From an uncultured Clostridia bacterium (GTDB lineage Bacteria > Bacillota > Clostridia > Christensenellales > Aristaeellaceae): a DNA stretch of 8,079 nucleotides. Positions 1 to 6,498 of the stretch are shown here, one piece after another. Below the pieces are notes generated by a model. It did no database searches. It worked only from the letters and a program-made list of their open reading frames with translations, and was not told where the DNA came from. Numbering within the stretch: position 1 is the first letter of the stretch; each line of letters starts with the position of its first letter. The stretch spans positions 1 through 8,079 of the forward strand of contig CAKUAV010000139.1 in assembly GCA_934636425.1 (NCBI GenBank), read 5' to 3'. The position numbers were made by a program, and so were the translations under genes.

Positions 1-1226
1 CGCGCCGCCTTTTCGGCCAGCACGCGCGCGCCGACCGTGCGGTAGATCTCGTAATAGGGCGCGCTGTCCTCGGATGATACAATGCCGGGCGTTGCGGCAA
101 TCATGCTTTCGAGCGGCGCGGAGAGCAGATACACCTGCCCCCTGCCCAGCGCATGGCGGGAAAAGAGAATCGTGCCGCGCTCGTCGCGGGCGAGCACATC
201 GCAGCCCGCGGGAGAGGTGGTCAGCTCCTTGCCGCCCATCAGGGGCAGCGCATGGCCGTTATAGCGCATCGTCACGGTTCCCGCGCGGTTCTGGCGGGAG
301 ATGGGCGTAAGCCCCGTGCGCGCCTCAAAGGCGGTTATGAGGCCGGTGTCGAGCGAAATGTATATCGTCGCGCCGTCCTCCTCAACGCGCCGGAACAGCT
401 CGCTGAGCGTGGTCACGGGCAGAGGAGACGCGCCGCACAGGCAGGGCAGCAGATAGACCGGCGCTTCGGGAATCACGGGATCGTCGCCGCTCACAAAGCG
501 CGCTTCGAGGCCTGACTGCTTGCACAGCACGGTCACGGCGAGGCTGACCATCAGCGGGTTCTGTCCGCGCGTGAGGACGCACACCGCGTCGGTCTGCCGC
601 TCGGGCAGCGCGTCGAAGGGCATCGATTCGAGCATCCGCGTAAAGCGCGCCATGGCGTGCGCGATGGGCTTGGGCGAGTAGTCGCCGCGCAGAAGCCCCA
701 GCTCGTTTTCGCACATATTCCAGTCGTAGGGCGGGAAGTCGAGCTGCGTCTGATCGTGCGCGCACCACCAGAGCATGCCGCGCGAGCCGTTCGCCCAGCC
801 GGAAAACAGACTCGTGTTGGCGTAGCGCGCGGCCATGGCGGGATTGCCCAGCATGTCGTTGAACGTGCCGGTTTCTTCGATCATGGCCGGCTTTCCGGAC
901 AGGCCGGCGTAGTAGAGCACCTGCGCGGTGGGATAGAGCGTGGTCTTGAGCTCGGTCAGCGGCTCGGTGTCCTGATTGGAGAATATCGAGGGATACGGAT
1001 GCGGCGTGAGGATGTCGGTCAGCTCGCCCTGATGGGCGAACGTCCAGCCGCCGTCCGGCCTGATCGCGTGCATTCCGGAGATGACCGGGCGCGTGTCGTC
1101 CTCAAGGCGAATGGCGCTCGATATGGTGTAGAGCCACATATAGCCCGACGCGGGCTCGGTTACCGGCTGCATACAGTTGCACTCGTTGCCCAGATCCCAT
1201 GCGACGATGGCCTTTTCGGCCTTCAT
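1..1226 (-). CDS. C-terminal fragment of the GH-A glycosidase with both catalytic residues (partial)
   Basis: This is the open frame beyond the insertion. The first in-frame ATG (1224-1226) would give MKAEKAIVAWDLGNECN, keeping the acid/base Glu, the nucleophile Glu in MIEETG and the accessory domain. No good ribosome binding site sits in front of this ATG, because it lies in the duplicated coding repeat. Independent translation is therefore doubtful, and without the first barrel strands the fold would be incomplete. The gene continues past base 1; the last residues seen are VLAEKAA. Confidence 0.4.
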   Translation of the reverse strand, partial: MKAEKAIVAWDLGNECNCMQPVTEPASGYMWLYTISSAIRLEDDTRPVISGMHAIRPDGGWTFAHQGELTDILTPHPYPSIFSNQDTEPLTELKTTLYPTAQVLYYAGLSGKPAMIEETGTFNDMLGNPAMAARYANTSLFSGWANGSRGMLWWCAHDQTQLDFPPYDWNMCENELGLLRGDYSPKPIAHAMARFTRMLESMPFDALPERQTDAVCVLTRGQNPLMVSLAVTVLCKQSGLEARFVSGDDPVIPEAPVYLLPCLCGASPLPVTTLSELFRRVEEDGATIYISLDTGLITAFEARTGLTPISRQNRAGTVTMRYNGHALPLMGGKELTTSPAGCDVLARDERGTILFSRHALGRGQVYLLSAPLESMIAATPGIVSSEDSAPYYEIYRTVGARVLAEKAA

Positions 1227-1322
1227 CTCGCGCACGAACGCGCGCGTGAAGCGCCATCGCCGCGCTGACCGTGCTCATGCTGGCCGCGCCTTCATCTCGC
1301 GCACGAACGCGCGCGTGAAGCG
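1219..1322. repeat. Exact 35-bp direct repeat (1219-1253, 1288-1322) around 34 bp of filler
   Basis: The two 35-bp copies are identical and encode RFTRAFVREMKA on the minus strand. The right copy joins correctly to the upstream part of the gene (WESRFTR). The left copy joins correctly to the downstream part (KAEKAIV). The extra material is therefore 69 bp: one repeat plus the 34-bp filler at 1254-1287. The insertion keeps the frame but the filler has a TGA at 1275-1277. The filler is not part of the glycosidase; on the plus strand it would read as hydrophobic residues (AIAALTVLMLAA). Confidence 0.9.
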
Positions 1323-1742
1323 GCTCTCCCACATCAGGCATTCGGGGTCGGTCAGTATGTTTCTGCCCTCCAGCATGGGCGGGACGAACAGCCGGCCGCT
1401 CATCCAGCCGGTGACGATGCTCACCAGCAGCGTAAGGCCGTGCTTTTCGGCCAGACGGCAGAGCGTGTGAAAGTGATTTACGCACGCTTCGTCGAGATCA
1501 TAGGGCGTTTTGAGCGGCGTTTCGCCGTGCATTCGGTATTCGCGCGGCTCGCCGCCGCCGGCTCTCAGCAGCTGAATGGGCTGAAAGTCGCGCCAGTTGG
1601 GAAAGACGCGCAGCGTGCGCACGCCGTACTTTTTCAGCTCCGAAAAATCGCGGTCGACGGTCTCCTCACTCCAGCGCGCCCACATCTCCGTTCCGGCGTG
1701 GGAGGCCCAGTAGTTGCAGCCGACAATATAGGCGGGAAGCAT
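1275..1742 (-). CDS. N-terminal fragment of the GH-A glycosidase (155 aa as it stands)
   Basis: This is the product predicted if the TGA at 1275-1277 is real. It holds the first beta/alpha units of the barrel and ends just after FVREMKA with the foreign tail RPA. It lacks both catalytic glutamates, so on its own it cannot be an active glycosidase. The start is well placed behind AAAGGA. There is no signal peptide: the N-terminus MLPAYIVGCNYWA is already the first barrel strand, which suggests a cytoplasmic enzyme. Confidence 0.6.
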   Translation of the reverse strand: MLPAYIVGCNYWASHAGTEMWARWSEETVDRDFSELKKYGVRTLRVFPNWRDFQPIQLLRAGGGEPREYRMHGETPLKTPYDLDEACVNHFHTLCRLAEKHGLTLLVSIVTGWMSGRLFVPPMLEGRNILTDPECLMWESRFTRAFVREMKARPA

Positions 1743-1807
1743 GATTCATCAGTCCTTTCGGTTCTGTCGGACGGTGCGGCCAATGCCGAAAAGGAGGCTG
1801 CGCGGTA

Positions 1808-2527
1808 TTATTCCAGAATATTGGATGTGATGTAATCCACGCCCCATTTGACCAGCTCGAGCGCCTCCTCGGGCTTGTCGCACGTCCAGGCGTTGACGCG
1901 TATGCCGCGCGTGTGCATTTCGCGCACGTTTTCCTCGGTCAGCGCGCGGTAGTGTATGTCCACATCCAGATGGTATCTGCACAGCGTTTCGAGCAAATCT
2001 GCGCTGTACTCGGTCGTCAGGTACTGGCAGGCCTGTCTGGGCAGCATCGCGCGCAGATCGATCATGTTTTCCAGCGAGAAGGAGATGAATATGATGCCGT
2101 CCAGATAGTCCTCCTCGTTGATGACGGCGATGATCTTTTCGATGTCGCCGGGGTCAAAGCGGTTTTTGAGCTCCAATACGCCCACCTTGCCGTATTTTTT
2201 GCAGATGCGCACATATTCGGCCAGCGTGGGGATGCGCAGGTCTGTGCGCCCCTTTGCGCCGTCCTTGTCGCACAGAAGCAGCGCGCGGAGCGTGTCGAAC
2301 GTGGACTGCTCGACATGGAGATTGTCTATGGCCACGCGGCCGGTGGTGTCGTCGTGAATGCAGACGAAATGGCCGTCCAGCGTGCGGTGCACGTCGGTCT
2401 CAATGCCGAAATGCGTGCGGTTGCCGGCGGCGACAAAGGCCGCGTGTGTGTTTTCCATCTCGAGGCCGCTCACGCCGCGGTGGGCGACCATCAGCGTTTT
2501 GCCGCTGTCGATTTTGATGGTGTTCAT
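1808..2527 (-). CDS. Glycerophosphodiester phosphodiesterase (GDPD family, UgpQ-like)
   Basis: The family hydrolyses glycerophosphodiesters to glycerol-3-phosphate and an alcohol, as in phospholipid or teichoic-acid turnover. The 239-residue product has the usual length for a cytoplasmic UgpQ-type enzyme and no signal peptide. Key motifs are in order: AHRG (His16, Arg17), the ENT at 25-27, the metal ligands E43-x-D45 followed by His47, and the second catalytic HDD at 58-60. A later LELKNR supplies a further conserved Glu and Lys. The C-terminus has VNAWTCDKPEE and GVDYITSN, typical of the last barrel strands. The start at 2527 is set by AGGAGG 10 nt upstream; the frame is open further upstream, but that crosses the promoter. 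The gene is divergent from the EamA permease and followed by the glycosidase. Confidence 0.93.
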   Translation of the reverse strand: MNTIKIDSGKTLMVAHRGVSGLEMENTHAAFVAAGNRTHFGIETDVHRTLDGHFVCIHDDTTGRVAIDNLHVEQSTFDTLRALLLCDKDGAKGRTDLRIPTLAEYVRICKKYGKVGVLELKNRFDPGDIEKIIAVINEEDYLDGIIFISFSLENMIDLRAMLPRQACQYLTTEYSADLLETLCRYHLDVDIHYRALTEENVREMHTRGIRVNAWTCDKPEEALELVKWGVDYITSNILE

Positions 2528-2537
2528 GATTGTCTGA

Positions 2538-2543
2538 CCTCCT
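2538..2543 (-). promoter_or_regulatory. Ribosome binding site of the GDPD gene
   Basis: A perfect AGGAGG on the minus strand lies 10 nt before the ATG at 2527. It decides the start, since the open frame extends far upstream to 2794. Confidence 0.85.
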
Positions 2544-2564
2544 GCAATATGAGTGTCCGCGTTT

Positions 2565-2593
2565 ATTATAGCCGCTTTACCGCGCCGTTGCAA
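2565..2593 (-). promoter_or_regulatory. Promoter of the GDPD-glycosidase operon
   Basis: On the minus strand TTGCAA (2588-2593) is followed after 17 bp by a perfect TATAAT (2565-2570). The predicted transcript starts about 30 nt before the GDPD start codon. It faces away from the permease promoter, whose -35 lies about 47 bp away. Confidence 0.75.
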
Positions 2594-2639
2594 GTGGGAA
2601 AAACGCGGCCGGCGCATTTTGAAATAACAATGCCGCGCT

Positions 2640-2668
2640 TTCGCACCGTTTGAGGGAAAGGGTATAAT
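2640..2668 (+). promoter_or_regulatory. Promoter of the EamA permease
   Basis: A perfect TATAAT (2663-2668) lies 17 bp after TTCGCA (2640-2645), a 4/6 match to the -35 consensus. Transcription would begin near 2675, leaving a leader of about 28 nt with AAAAGGGAGG (2684-2693) 9 nt before the start codon. Confidence 0.7.
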
Positions 2669-2702
2669 AGGCGCTGTTTCTACAAAAGGGAGGCGGGAAC
2701 AG

Positions 2703-3551
2703 GTGGCATGGGTGTTGCTGACGCTGACATACGGCCTGCTCAAGGGCGCGCGGGACATCGTCAAGAAGAAGGCCATGGAAAAGAGCAGCGTCATGGAGGT
2801 GCTCTTTACCTATACGCTCATTTCGTTTGTCATGGTGCTGCCCGACGCGAAGAACGCCATGGGCCTGAGCACCATGGGGCTGCTCTTTACGGCGCTCAAG
2901 TCGCTGATCATATTCATCGCCTGGCTGTGCGGCTTTAACGCGCTCAGCCGGATGCCGGTGAGCCTGTACGGCGTGCTCGATCTGACGCGGATACTGTTTT
3001 CCACGCTCATGGGCGTGTGCCTGCTGGGCGAGACGCTGGGCGGGGCGCAGATTGCCGGCATGGCGCTGGTCATGCTGGGGCTGCTCATGCTGGGCCGCAC
3101 AAAGGGCGCGCCGGGCGGGGAAAGGGTGAGCGCGAGGGTGCTGGGGCTGTCGCTGATCTGCTGCTTCCTCAACTCGGCCTCGGGCACGATGGACAAGGTG
3201 CTCATGCGCACGATGACCTCGGCGCAGCTCCAGTTCTGGTATATGTTCTTTCTCACGCTCTACTACGCGCTGTTTCTGCTCGTGCGCCGCGAGAAGATCA
3301 ATGTGCGCGGCGTGCTGACGAACGGCTGGATCTATCTGCTCAGCGCGATATTCGTCATCGGCGACCGCGCGCTGTTCATGGCCAACGGCACACCGGAGAG
3401 CCGCGTGACCGTCATGCAGCTGATCAAGCAGTCGGGCTGCATCGTGTCGATCATAGGCGGGAGGCTGGTCTTTCGGGAAAAGGGCACGCTGTACAGGCTC
3501 TGCTGCGCGGGCGTCGTGCTGGCGGGCATCGCCGTGTCGGTGCTTCTGTAG
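2703..3551 (+). CDS. EamA/DMT-family permease
   Basis: This is a 282-residue integral membrane protein of the drug/metabolite transporter superfamily, which moves small metabolites across the cytoplasmic membrane. It is almost entirely hydrophobic, with about ten predicted helices in two five-helix halves, split by a polar stretch near residues 133-143 (RTKGAPGGERVS). The second-half signature LIKQSGCIVSIIGGRLVFREK and the closing helix CAGVVLAGIAVSVLL match the EamA family well. The N-terminal half carries the paired GVCLLGETLGGAQIAG motif. The start is GTG at 2703, placed by the strong ribosome binding site; the nearby ATG at 2708 is out of frame. The substrate cannot be read from sequence. 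It is the only plus-strand gene here. Confidence 0.9.
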   Translation: MAWVLLTLTYGLLKGARDIVKKKAMEKSSVMEVLFTYTLISFVMVLPDAKNAMGLSTMGLLFTALKSLIIFIAWLCGFNALSRMPVSLYGVLDLTRILFSTLMGVCLLGETLGGAQIAGMALVMLGLLMLGRTKGAPGGERVSARVLGLSLICCFLNSASGTMDKVLMRTMTSAQLQFWYMFFLTLYYALFLLVRREKINVRGVLTNGWIYLLSAIFVIGDRALFMANGTPESRVTVMQLIKQSGCIVSIIGGRLVFREKGTLYRLCCAGVVLAGIAVSVLL

Positions 3552-3776
3552 CGCGCATCCCTAAAGCTCGATTCGGCGTTCATCCCTGCATCGCGCCAGT
3601 CTTTCGAAATCCCATTTTCCTTTGGGAATGCGGCGGCCAAATCATGGGATTCGCGCGTCGGTCTGCGCATTGGGGCGGATGAAATAGGGGGCGCGCAGCG
3701 GAAAGTCCTGCGGGCGGCATTTGCGCGGCTTATGCTTCTCCTGCTCGCCGGGCAGTCCTTTTTTGCGCGTCCATAC
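3552..3776. other. Intergenic stretch between convergent genes, no gene seen
   Basis: No start codon with a ribosome binding site and no recognisable protein is present. It holds an 8-bp inverted repeat, AATCCCAT (3608-3615) and ATGGGATT (3644-3651), separated by 28 bases, and the heptamer CATCCCT twice (near 3556 and 3581). No T-run follows the inverted repeat, so it is not an obvious terminator for the permease. Confidence 0.5.
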
Positions 3777-3819
3777 AAAAAGGCAGCGCCTTCGTCCACA
3801 AATCGGTCGGAGGCGCTGC
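3777..3819 (-). terminator. Intrinsic terminator of the FAD oxidoreductase gene
   Basis: GCAGCGCCT (3783-3791) pairs perfectly with AGGCGCTGC (3811-3819), and 3792-3794 with 3808-3810 can extend the stem through one wobble. On the minus strand the stem is followed by CTTTTTG. It begins 12 nt after the stop codon at 3832. On the plus strand the stem is followed by a looser T-rich run (GTTTATTTT), so it may also stop transcripts from the permease. Confidence 0.85.
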
Positions 3820-3831
3820 TCTGCGTTTATT

Positions 3832-5604
3832 TTATCGCACGTCGAAGGAGAAAAGATGGCACTTTTCCGCGCCCCATGTTTCGGTGGGGATCAGACGAAT
3901 CTCGGCGTATTCGCCGCTTATGTCGCGGGCATAGAGCCGCTGGTGGTTTTCATGCTCGTCGATCAGCACGTCGACCGCGCCGTCCGCGCGCACGCCCTCT
4001 ATGCGGAAGGCTTTCGTCATCGTCCCGGGCACATAGCCGTCCGGCCAGTTGAGCGGGCGGTTGTGCAGCATATTGCGGTTGCGGCGGGCTTCGCATTCGG
4101 GCAGCGTCGCGCGGTTCAAGTCGCTGTCGAATATGATGCGGATGTGGGAGACGGCCTGCGGCTGATCGAAGACATAGCGAATCGCGTCGTTCAGCGCGAC
4201 GGTCGCGCCGTTGTCGTCCTCGCCGATGGGGCGGTCGAGGCCATTGCGCAAATTCTCCGCGTCGGGCGCGGCGCACTCGAGACGGGCGCTTTTCGTCAGA
4301 GCGGGAATATCGCGGCGGTTGAACGGCAGATAGCTGTCGTCCTCCATCAGCGTCTGCTTGAGCTCGTGCAGGTGGCGTTCATAGACGCCGCGCGGCGTGA
4401 CTCCCTCGCGCACGGCGATGGCGGCGGCGGTGCCTACGGCCTGACCGATTGTCGCGCAGGTGGCCATGACGCGGGTGGAGCTCATGGCGGTGTGCGTCAC
4501 GGAGATGTTGCGCCCCGCAAACATGAGGTTCTCCACGTCCGCCGAGTACATGCTGCGGTAGGGTATGCCGTAGGGCGAGGGCGCGGGATGGAATATCGTC
4601 GGGCGCTCGGGCGCGCGGAATCCGCCGGGATGGTGATCGTCCATCGACCAGCCGCCGTAGGCCACCAGATCCTCAAAGCGCCCCTCGGCGCGCACGTCGC
4701 TTTGCGTCATGACGTAATCGCCGATATAGCGGCGGCTCTCGCGCTTGCCGGGCAGTATGCCCATCCAGTCGAGCTTCCAGTATTTGTTCTTTTCCTTCTG
4801 CTCGGGGTCGTTCTTGACGAAATCCCATATGCCGTAGGCCACGCGCAGCAGCTCGTCGCGCAGCCATTCGGTGTCGGCGATGGAGTCGAACTCGCCGCCC
4901 AGCTCGAGATACCAGAAGTTCTCGCCCACGCTGCTCATGTTGGGCACGCGGTAGGGCAGATCATCCTTCGTGTAGTGGTGCGCCCACTTGGGCGCTATGA
5001 ACGTGCTGGGGCGGTTTTCCTCGCGCGCCTGAATCATGCAGCTCATGCCCATGGTCTTTTTGTCGGCGACCTCGGGCGCGATGTCCTCGCCGAATTCCTC
5101 GCGGGCTTCGCGGCCCATGCGGAAGCGCGCGCCGGTCAGAGGAGCCAGCACGCTGTCGCCCGAGCAGTCGGCAAAGATCTTCGCCCTGATCACCTGCCAG
5201 GTCTGCGTGGTCATCTGCCAGCCCCTGACCGAGGCGATGCGGCCGCTTTCCATCGCGCAGTCGGTGCAGGAGCAGTTGAGCAGCAGCGTGATGTTGTCGT
5301 TGTAGGCGGCCATCTCGTACATGATGCCGTCCCAGATCGAGTAGTTGCGGCAGGGATTGCGGTAGAGATTTTCGAGCATCAGCTCCTCCACCAGGCCGGT
5401 TTCCTGATTGTTCTTGCCGTGCGCGCCGCACACCCACATGCGCACCTCGCTCGAGGCGTTGCCGCCCAGCATCGGGCGCTCCTGCATCAGCGCGACCTTC
5501 GCGCCGTGCCGCGCCGCGCTGACCGCCGCGCACAGTCCGGCCAGTCCGCCGCCCACCACGCAGAAATCGACGTCATGCGTGATCGTCTTAAAGCTGTTTT
5601 CCAT
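3832..5604 (-). CDS. FAD-dependent oxidoreductase (FAD_oxidored family, PF12831-like), 590 aa
   Basis: This is a flavoprotein of unknown substrate, predicted cytoplasmic. The Rossmann dinucleotide site is at the N-terminus: CVVGGGLAGLCAA with G18, G20 and G23, and E42 in MQERPMLGGNASSE for the ribose hydroxyls. FADCSGDS (144-151) and LMFAGRNIS (about 360-370) are the later FAD contacts typical of this family. The last ~130 residues form a beta-rich module with galactose-binding-like character (HIRIIFDSDLN, VPGTMTKAFRIEG). Residues 111-116 read CSCTDC, unusually rich in Cys. GGAGGT lies 8 nt before the ATG. The gene is monocistronic, with its own promoter and terminator. Relatives often occur among carbohydrate-use genes, and the nearby glycosidase agrees with this, but the link is an inference. 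Confidence 0.88.
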   Translation of the reverse strand: MENSFKTITHDVDFCVVGGGLAGLCAAVSAARHGAKVALMQERPMLGGNASSEVRMWVCGAHGKNNQETGLVEELMLENLYRNPCRNYSIWDGIMYEMAAYNDNITLLLNCSCTDCAMESGRIASVRGWQMTTQTWQVIRAKIFADCSGDSVLAPLTGARFRMGREAREEFGEDIAPEVADKKTMGMSCMIQAREENRPSTFIAPKWAHHYTKDDLPYRVPNMSSVGENFWYLELGGEFDSIADTEWLRDELLRVAYGIWDFVKNDPEQKEKNKYWKLDWMGILPGKRESRRYIGDYVMTQSDVRAEGRFEDLVAYGGWSMDDHHPGGFRAPERPTIFHPAPSPYGIPYRSMYSADVENLMFAGRNISVTHTAMSSTRVMATCATIGQAVGTAAAIAVREGVTPRGVYERHLHELKQTLMEDDSYLPFNRRDIPALTKSARLECAAPDAENLRNGLDRPIGEDDNGATVALNDAIRYVFDQPQAVSHIRIIFDSDLNRATLPECEARRNRNMLHNRPLNWPDGYVPGTMTKAFRIEGVRADGAVDVLIDEHENHQRLYARDISGEYAEIRLIPTETWGAEKCHLFSFDVR

Positions 5605-5645
5605 ATAACGATACCTCCATGCGGGAAGTTTATCAGGCTGCGCCC

Positions 5646-5674
5646 ATTATATCATGTTCGTGCGGCGCGCGCAA
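5646..5674 (-). promoter_or_regulatory. Promoter of the FAD oxidoreductase gene
   Basis: A perfect TATAAT on the minus strand (5646-5651) lies 17 bp after TTGCGC (5669-5674), a weak -35. The -35 starts one base past the A-run of the preceding terminator, so the two genes are transcribed separately across a very short gap. Confidence 0.65.
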
Positions 5675-5675
5675 C

Positions 5676-5708
5676 AAAAAAACGCCGGAATAAATGATTA
5701 TTCCAGCG
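5676..5708 (-). terminator. Intrinsic terminator overlapping the metallophosphoesterase stop codon
   Basis: On the minus strand CGCTGGAATAA (5698-5708) pairs with TTATTCCGGCG (5683-5693) through 11 bp with one wobble, around a 4-nt loop, followed by seven T (5676-5682). The TAA stop is part of the 5' arm, as are the codons for the last residues. Confidence 0.92.
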
Positions 5709-6498
5709 CAATGAGATGAATCTGCGGCGGCACGTTCAGCCGGAAGGGCAGACGGCTCACGCCCACGCCGTCCGACACCAGCGCGGGAAAGCCGCACCTG
5801 TCCGTCCAGCCGGAGGGCGGCATGAGACGCGCCTGCCTGCTGCGCTCAAAGCCGATCGAGAACGGCGTGAGCCCCAGCAGGCGGAACTGCCCGCCGTGCG
5901 TGTGCCCGGAAAGCCCCAGATGCGGCGGCGCGGCGCACTCGTCAAGGTGCAGCGGAATCGACTGCGGGTAGTGCGCCATGACGATGCGAAAATCCCGCTC
6001 ATCCGAATCGGCGAAATAGGGCGACTCGGCGCGCGTCTTTTTATCGTACACATTGAGGCCAGCGATGCGAATGCGGCAGCCGTTTAGGGGAATAACCGCC
6101 TCGCTGTCGATCAGCGTTTTGATTCCCGCGTCCCTCAGGCAGTCGGTCAGCGCGCGGCCTTCGACGCGGGTGTGGTGATAATCATTGTTGCCCATGACGG
6201 CGTAAGCGCCCAGCGGCGCGCTGAGACGCGCGAGAATGGGCAGCGCCTCGGCCTGATCCTGCGCCGTTTCGGCCAGATCGCCGCCCAGCAGCGCGAGATC
6301 GGGACGAAGGGCGTTCGCCTGATCGATCAGCCTTTCAAGCGCGCGCGGCGGAAACATGGGGCTCGAGTGCAGATCGGTCATAAACAAAATTGTCCGACCT
6401 TTCAGCGCGCGCAGAGACGGCGGAAGGACGATCCTTCGCCGGTCGAGCTGCGCCGACTGAAAAGCCGGGCTGTAATAGATCCTGAAAAGCGGCCTCAT
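5698..6498 (-). CDS. Calcineurin-like metallophosphoesterase (YaeI/YkuE-like)
   Basis: This is a predicted two-metal phosphoesterase of 266 residues. The family's metal-binding motifs appear in order: TDLH (Asp42, His44), GGDL (Asp74), GNND (103-106), MAHYP (His176) and GHTHGG (His199, His201). The GNHD motif has Asn105 in place of the usual His. YkuE-type relatives often have an N-terminal export or membrane segment; none is visible here, so the protein may be cytoplasmic. I place the start at 6498, where ATG overlaps the TGA of the upstream gene (ATGA); the frame is open to 6606, but that stretch is Arg-rich shadow of the upstream gene. The natural substrate is unknown; phosphodiesters, phospholipid head groups or UDP-sugar lipids are all possible. 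Confidence 0.9.
   Translation of the reverse strand: MRPLFRIYYSPAFQSAQLDRRRIVLPPSLRALKGRTILFMTDLHSSPMFPPRALERLIDQANALRPDLALLGGDLAETAQDQAEALPILARLSAPLGAYAVMGNNDYHHTRVEGRALTDCLRDAGIKTLIDSEAVIPLNGCRIRIAGLNVYDKKTRAESPYFADSDERDFRIVMAHYPQSIPLHLDECAAPPHLGLSGHTHGGQFRLLGLTPFSIGFERSRQARLMPPSGWTDRCGFPALVSDGVGVSRLPFRLNVPPQIHLIALE

Larger units (their letters stand above)
1..1742 (-). pseudogene. GH-A clan (GH5-like) glycoside hydrolase, interrupted by an in-frame stop; runs off the left edge
   Basis: This is a predicted retaining glycosidase acting on beta-linked polysaccharide or oligosaccharide. Reading from ATG at 1742, one frame covers the whole stretch except for a TGA at 1275-1277 inside a 69-bp insertion. 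Without the insertion about 557 residues are visible. The first ~350 form a TIM barrel: an early LRVFPNWRDFQP segment, the acid/base motif WDLGNEC (Glu codon 1182-1184) and the nucleophile motif PAMIEETG (second Glu, 873-875), then a GMLWWCAHDQ strand. The last ~200 residues resemble the flavodoxin-like trimerisation domain of beta-galactosidase-type enzymes. The upstream sequence AAAGGA lies 10 nt before the ATG. The gene follows the phosphodiesterase after 65 nt with no terminator between them, so cotranscription is likely. The exact GH family and substrate are not certain. The stop could be a real mutation or an assembly error. Confidence 0.8.

Noticed and set aside
382..768. Minus-strand frame of 128 residues inside the glycosidase
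   Set aside because: It is Arg/Ala-rich shadow of the glycosidase, whose own frame carries the catalytic motifs through the same bases.
1275..1277. TGA as a recoded sense codon (Trp or selenocysteine)
   Set aside because: TGA lies in the inserted filler, not in conserved sequence. Another gene here ends with TGA (6495-6497), and Trp is written TGG throughout.
1219..1322. Repeat-spacer-repeat unit (35/34/35 bp) resembling a minimal CRISPR array
   Set aside because: The repeat is ordinary coding sequence of the glycosidase and is not palindromic in the CRISPR manner. Only two copies exist, and there is no leader or cas gene.
2528..2794. N-terminal extension of the GDPD frame to 2794
   Set aside because: The extension overlaps the permease gene and both promoters. 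AGGAGG in front of 2527 and the family length fix the shorter start.
5512..5525. 14-bp match between the filler (1258-1271) and the FAD gene as the donor of the insertion
   Set aside because: The match CGCCGCGCTGACCG is short and made of GC-rich codons common in this DNA. It does not extend into the rest of the filler.
3721..5697. 658-codon open frame on the plus strand
   Set aside because: It is the antisense shadow of the FAD oxidoreductase, caused by high GC. It has no family signature, no ribosome binding site, and crosses a terminator and a promoter.
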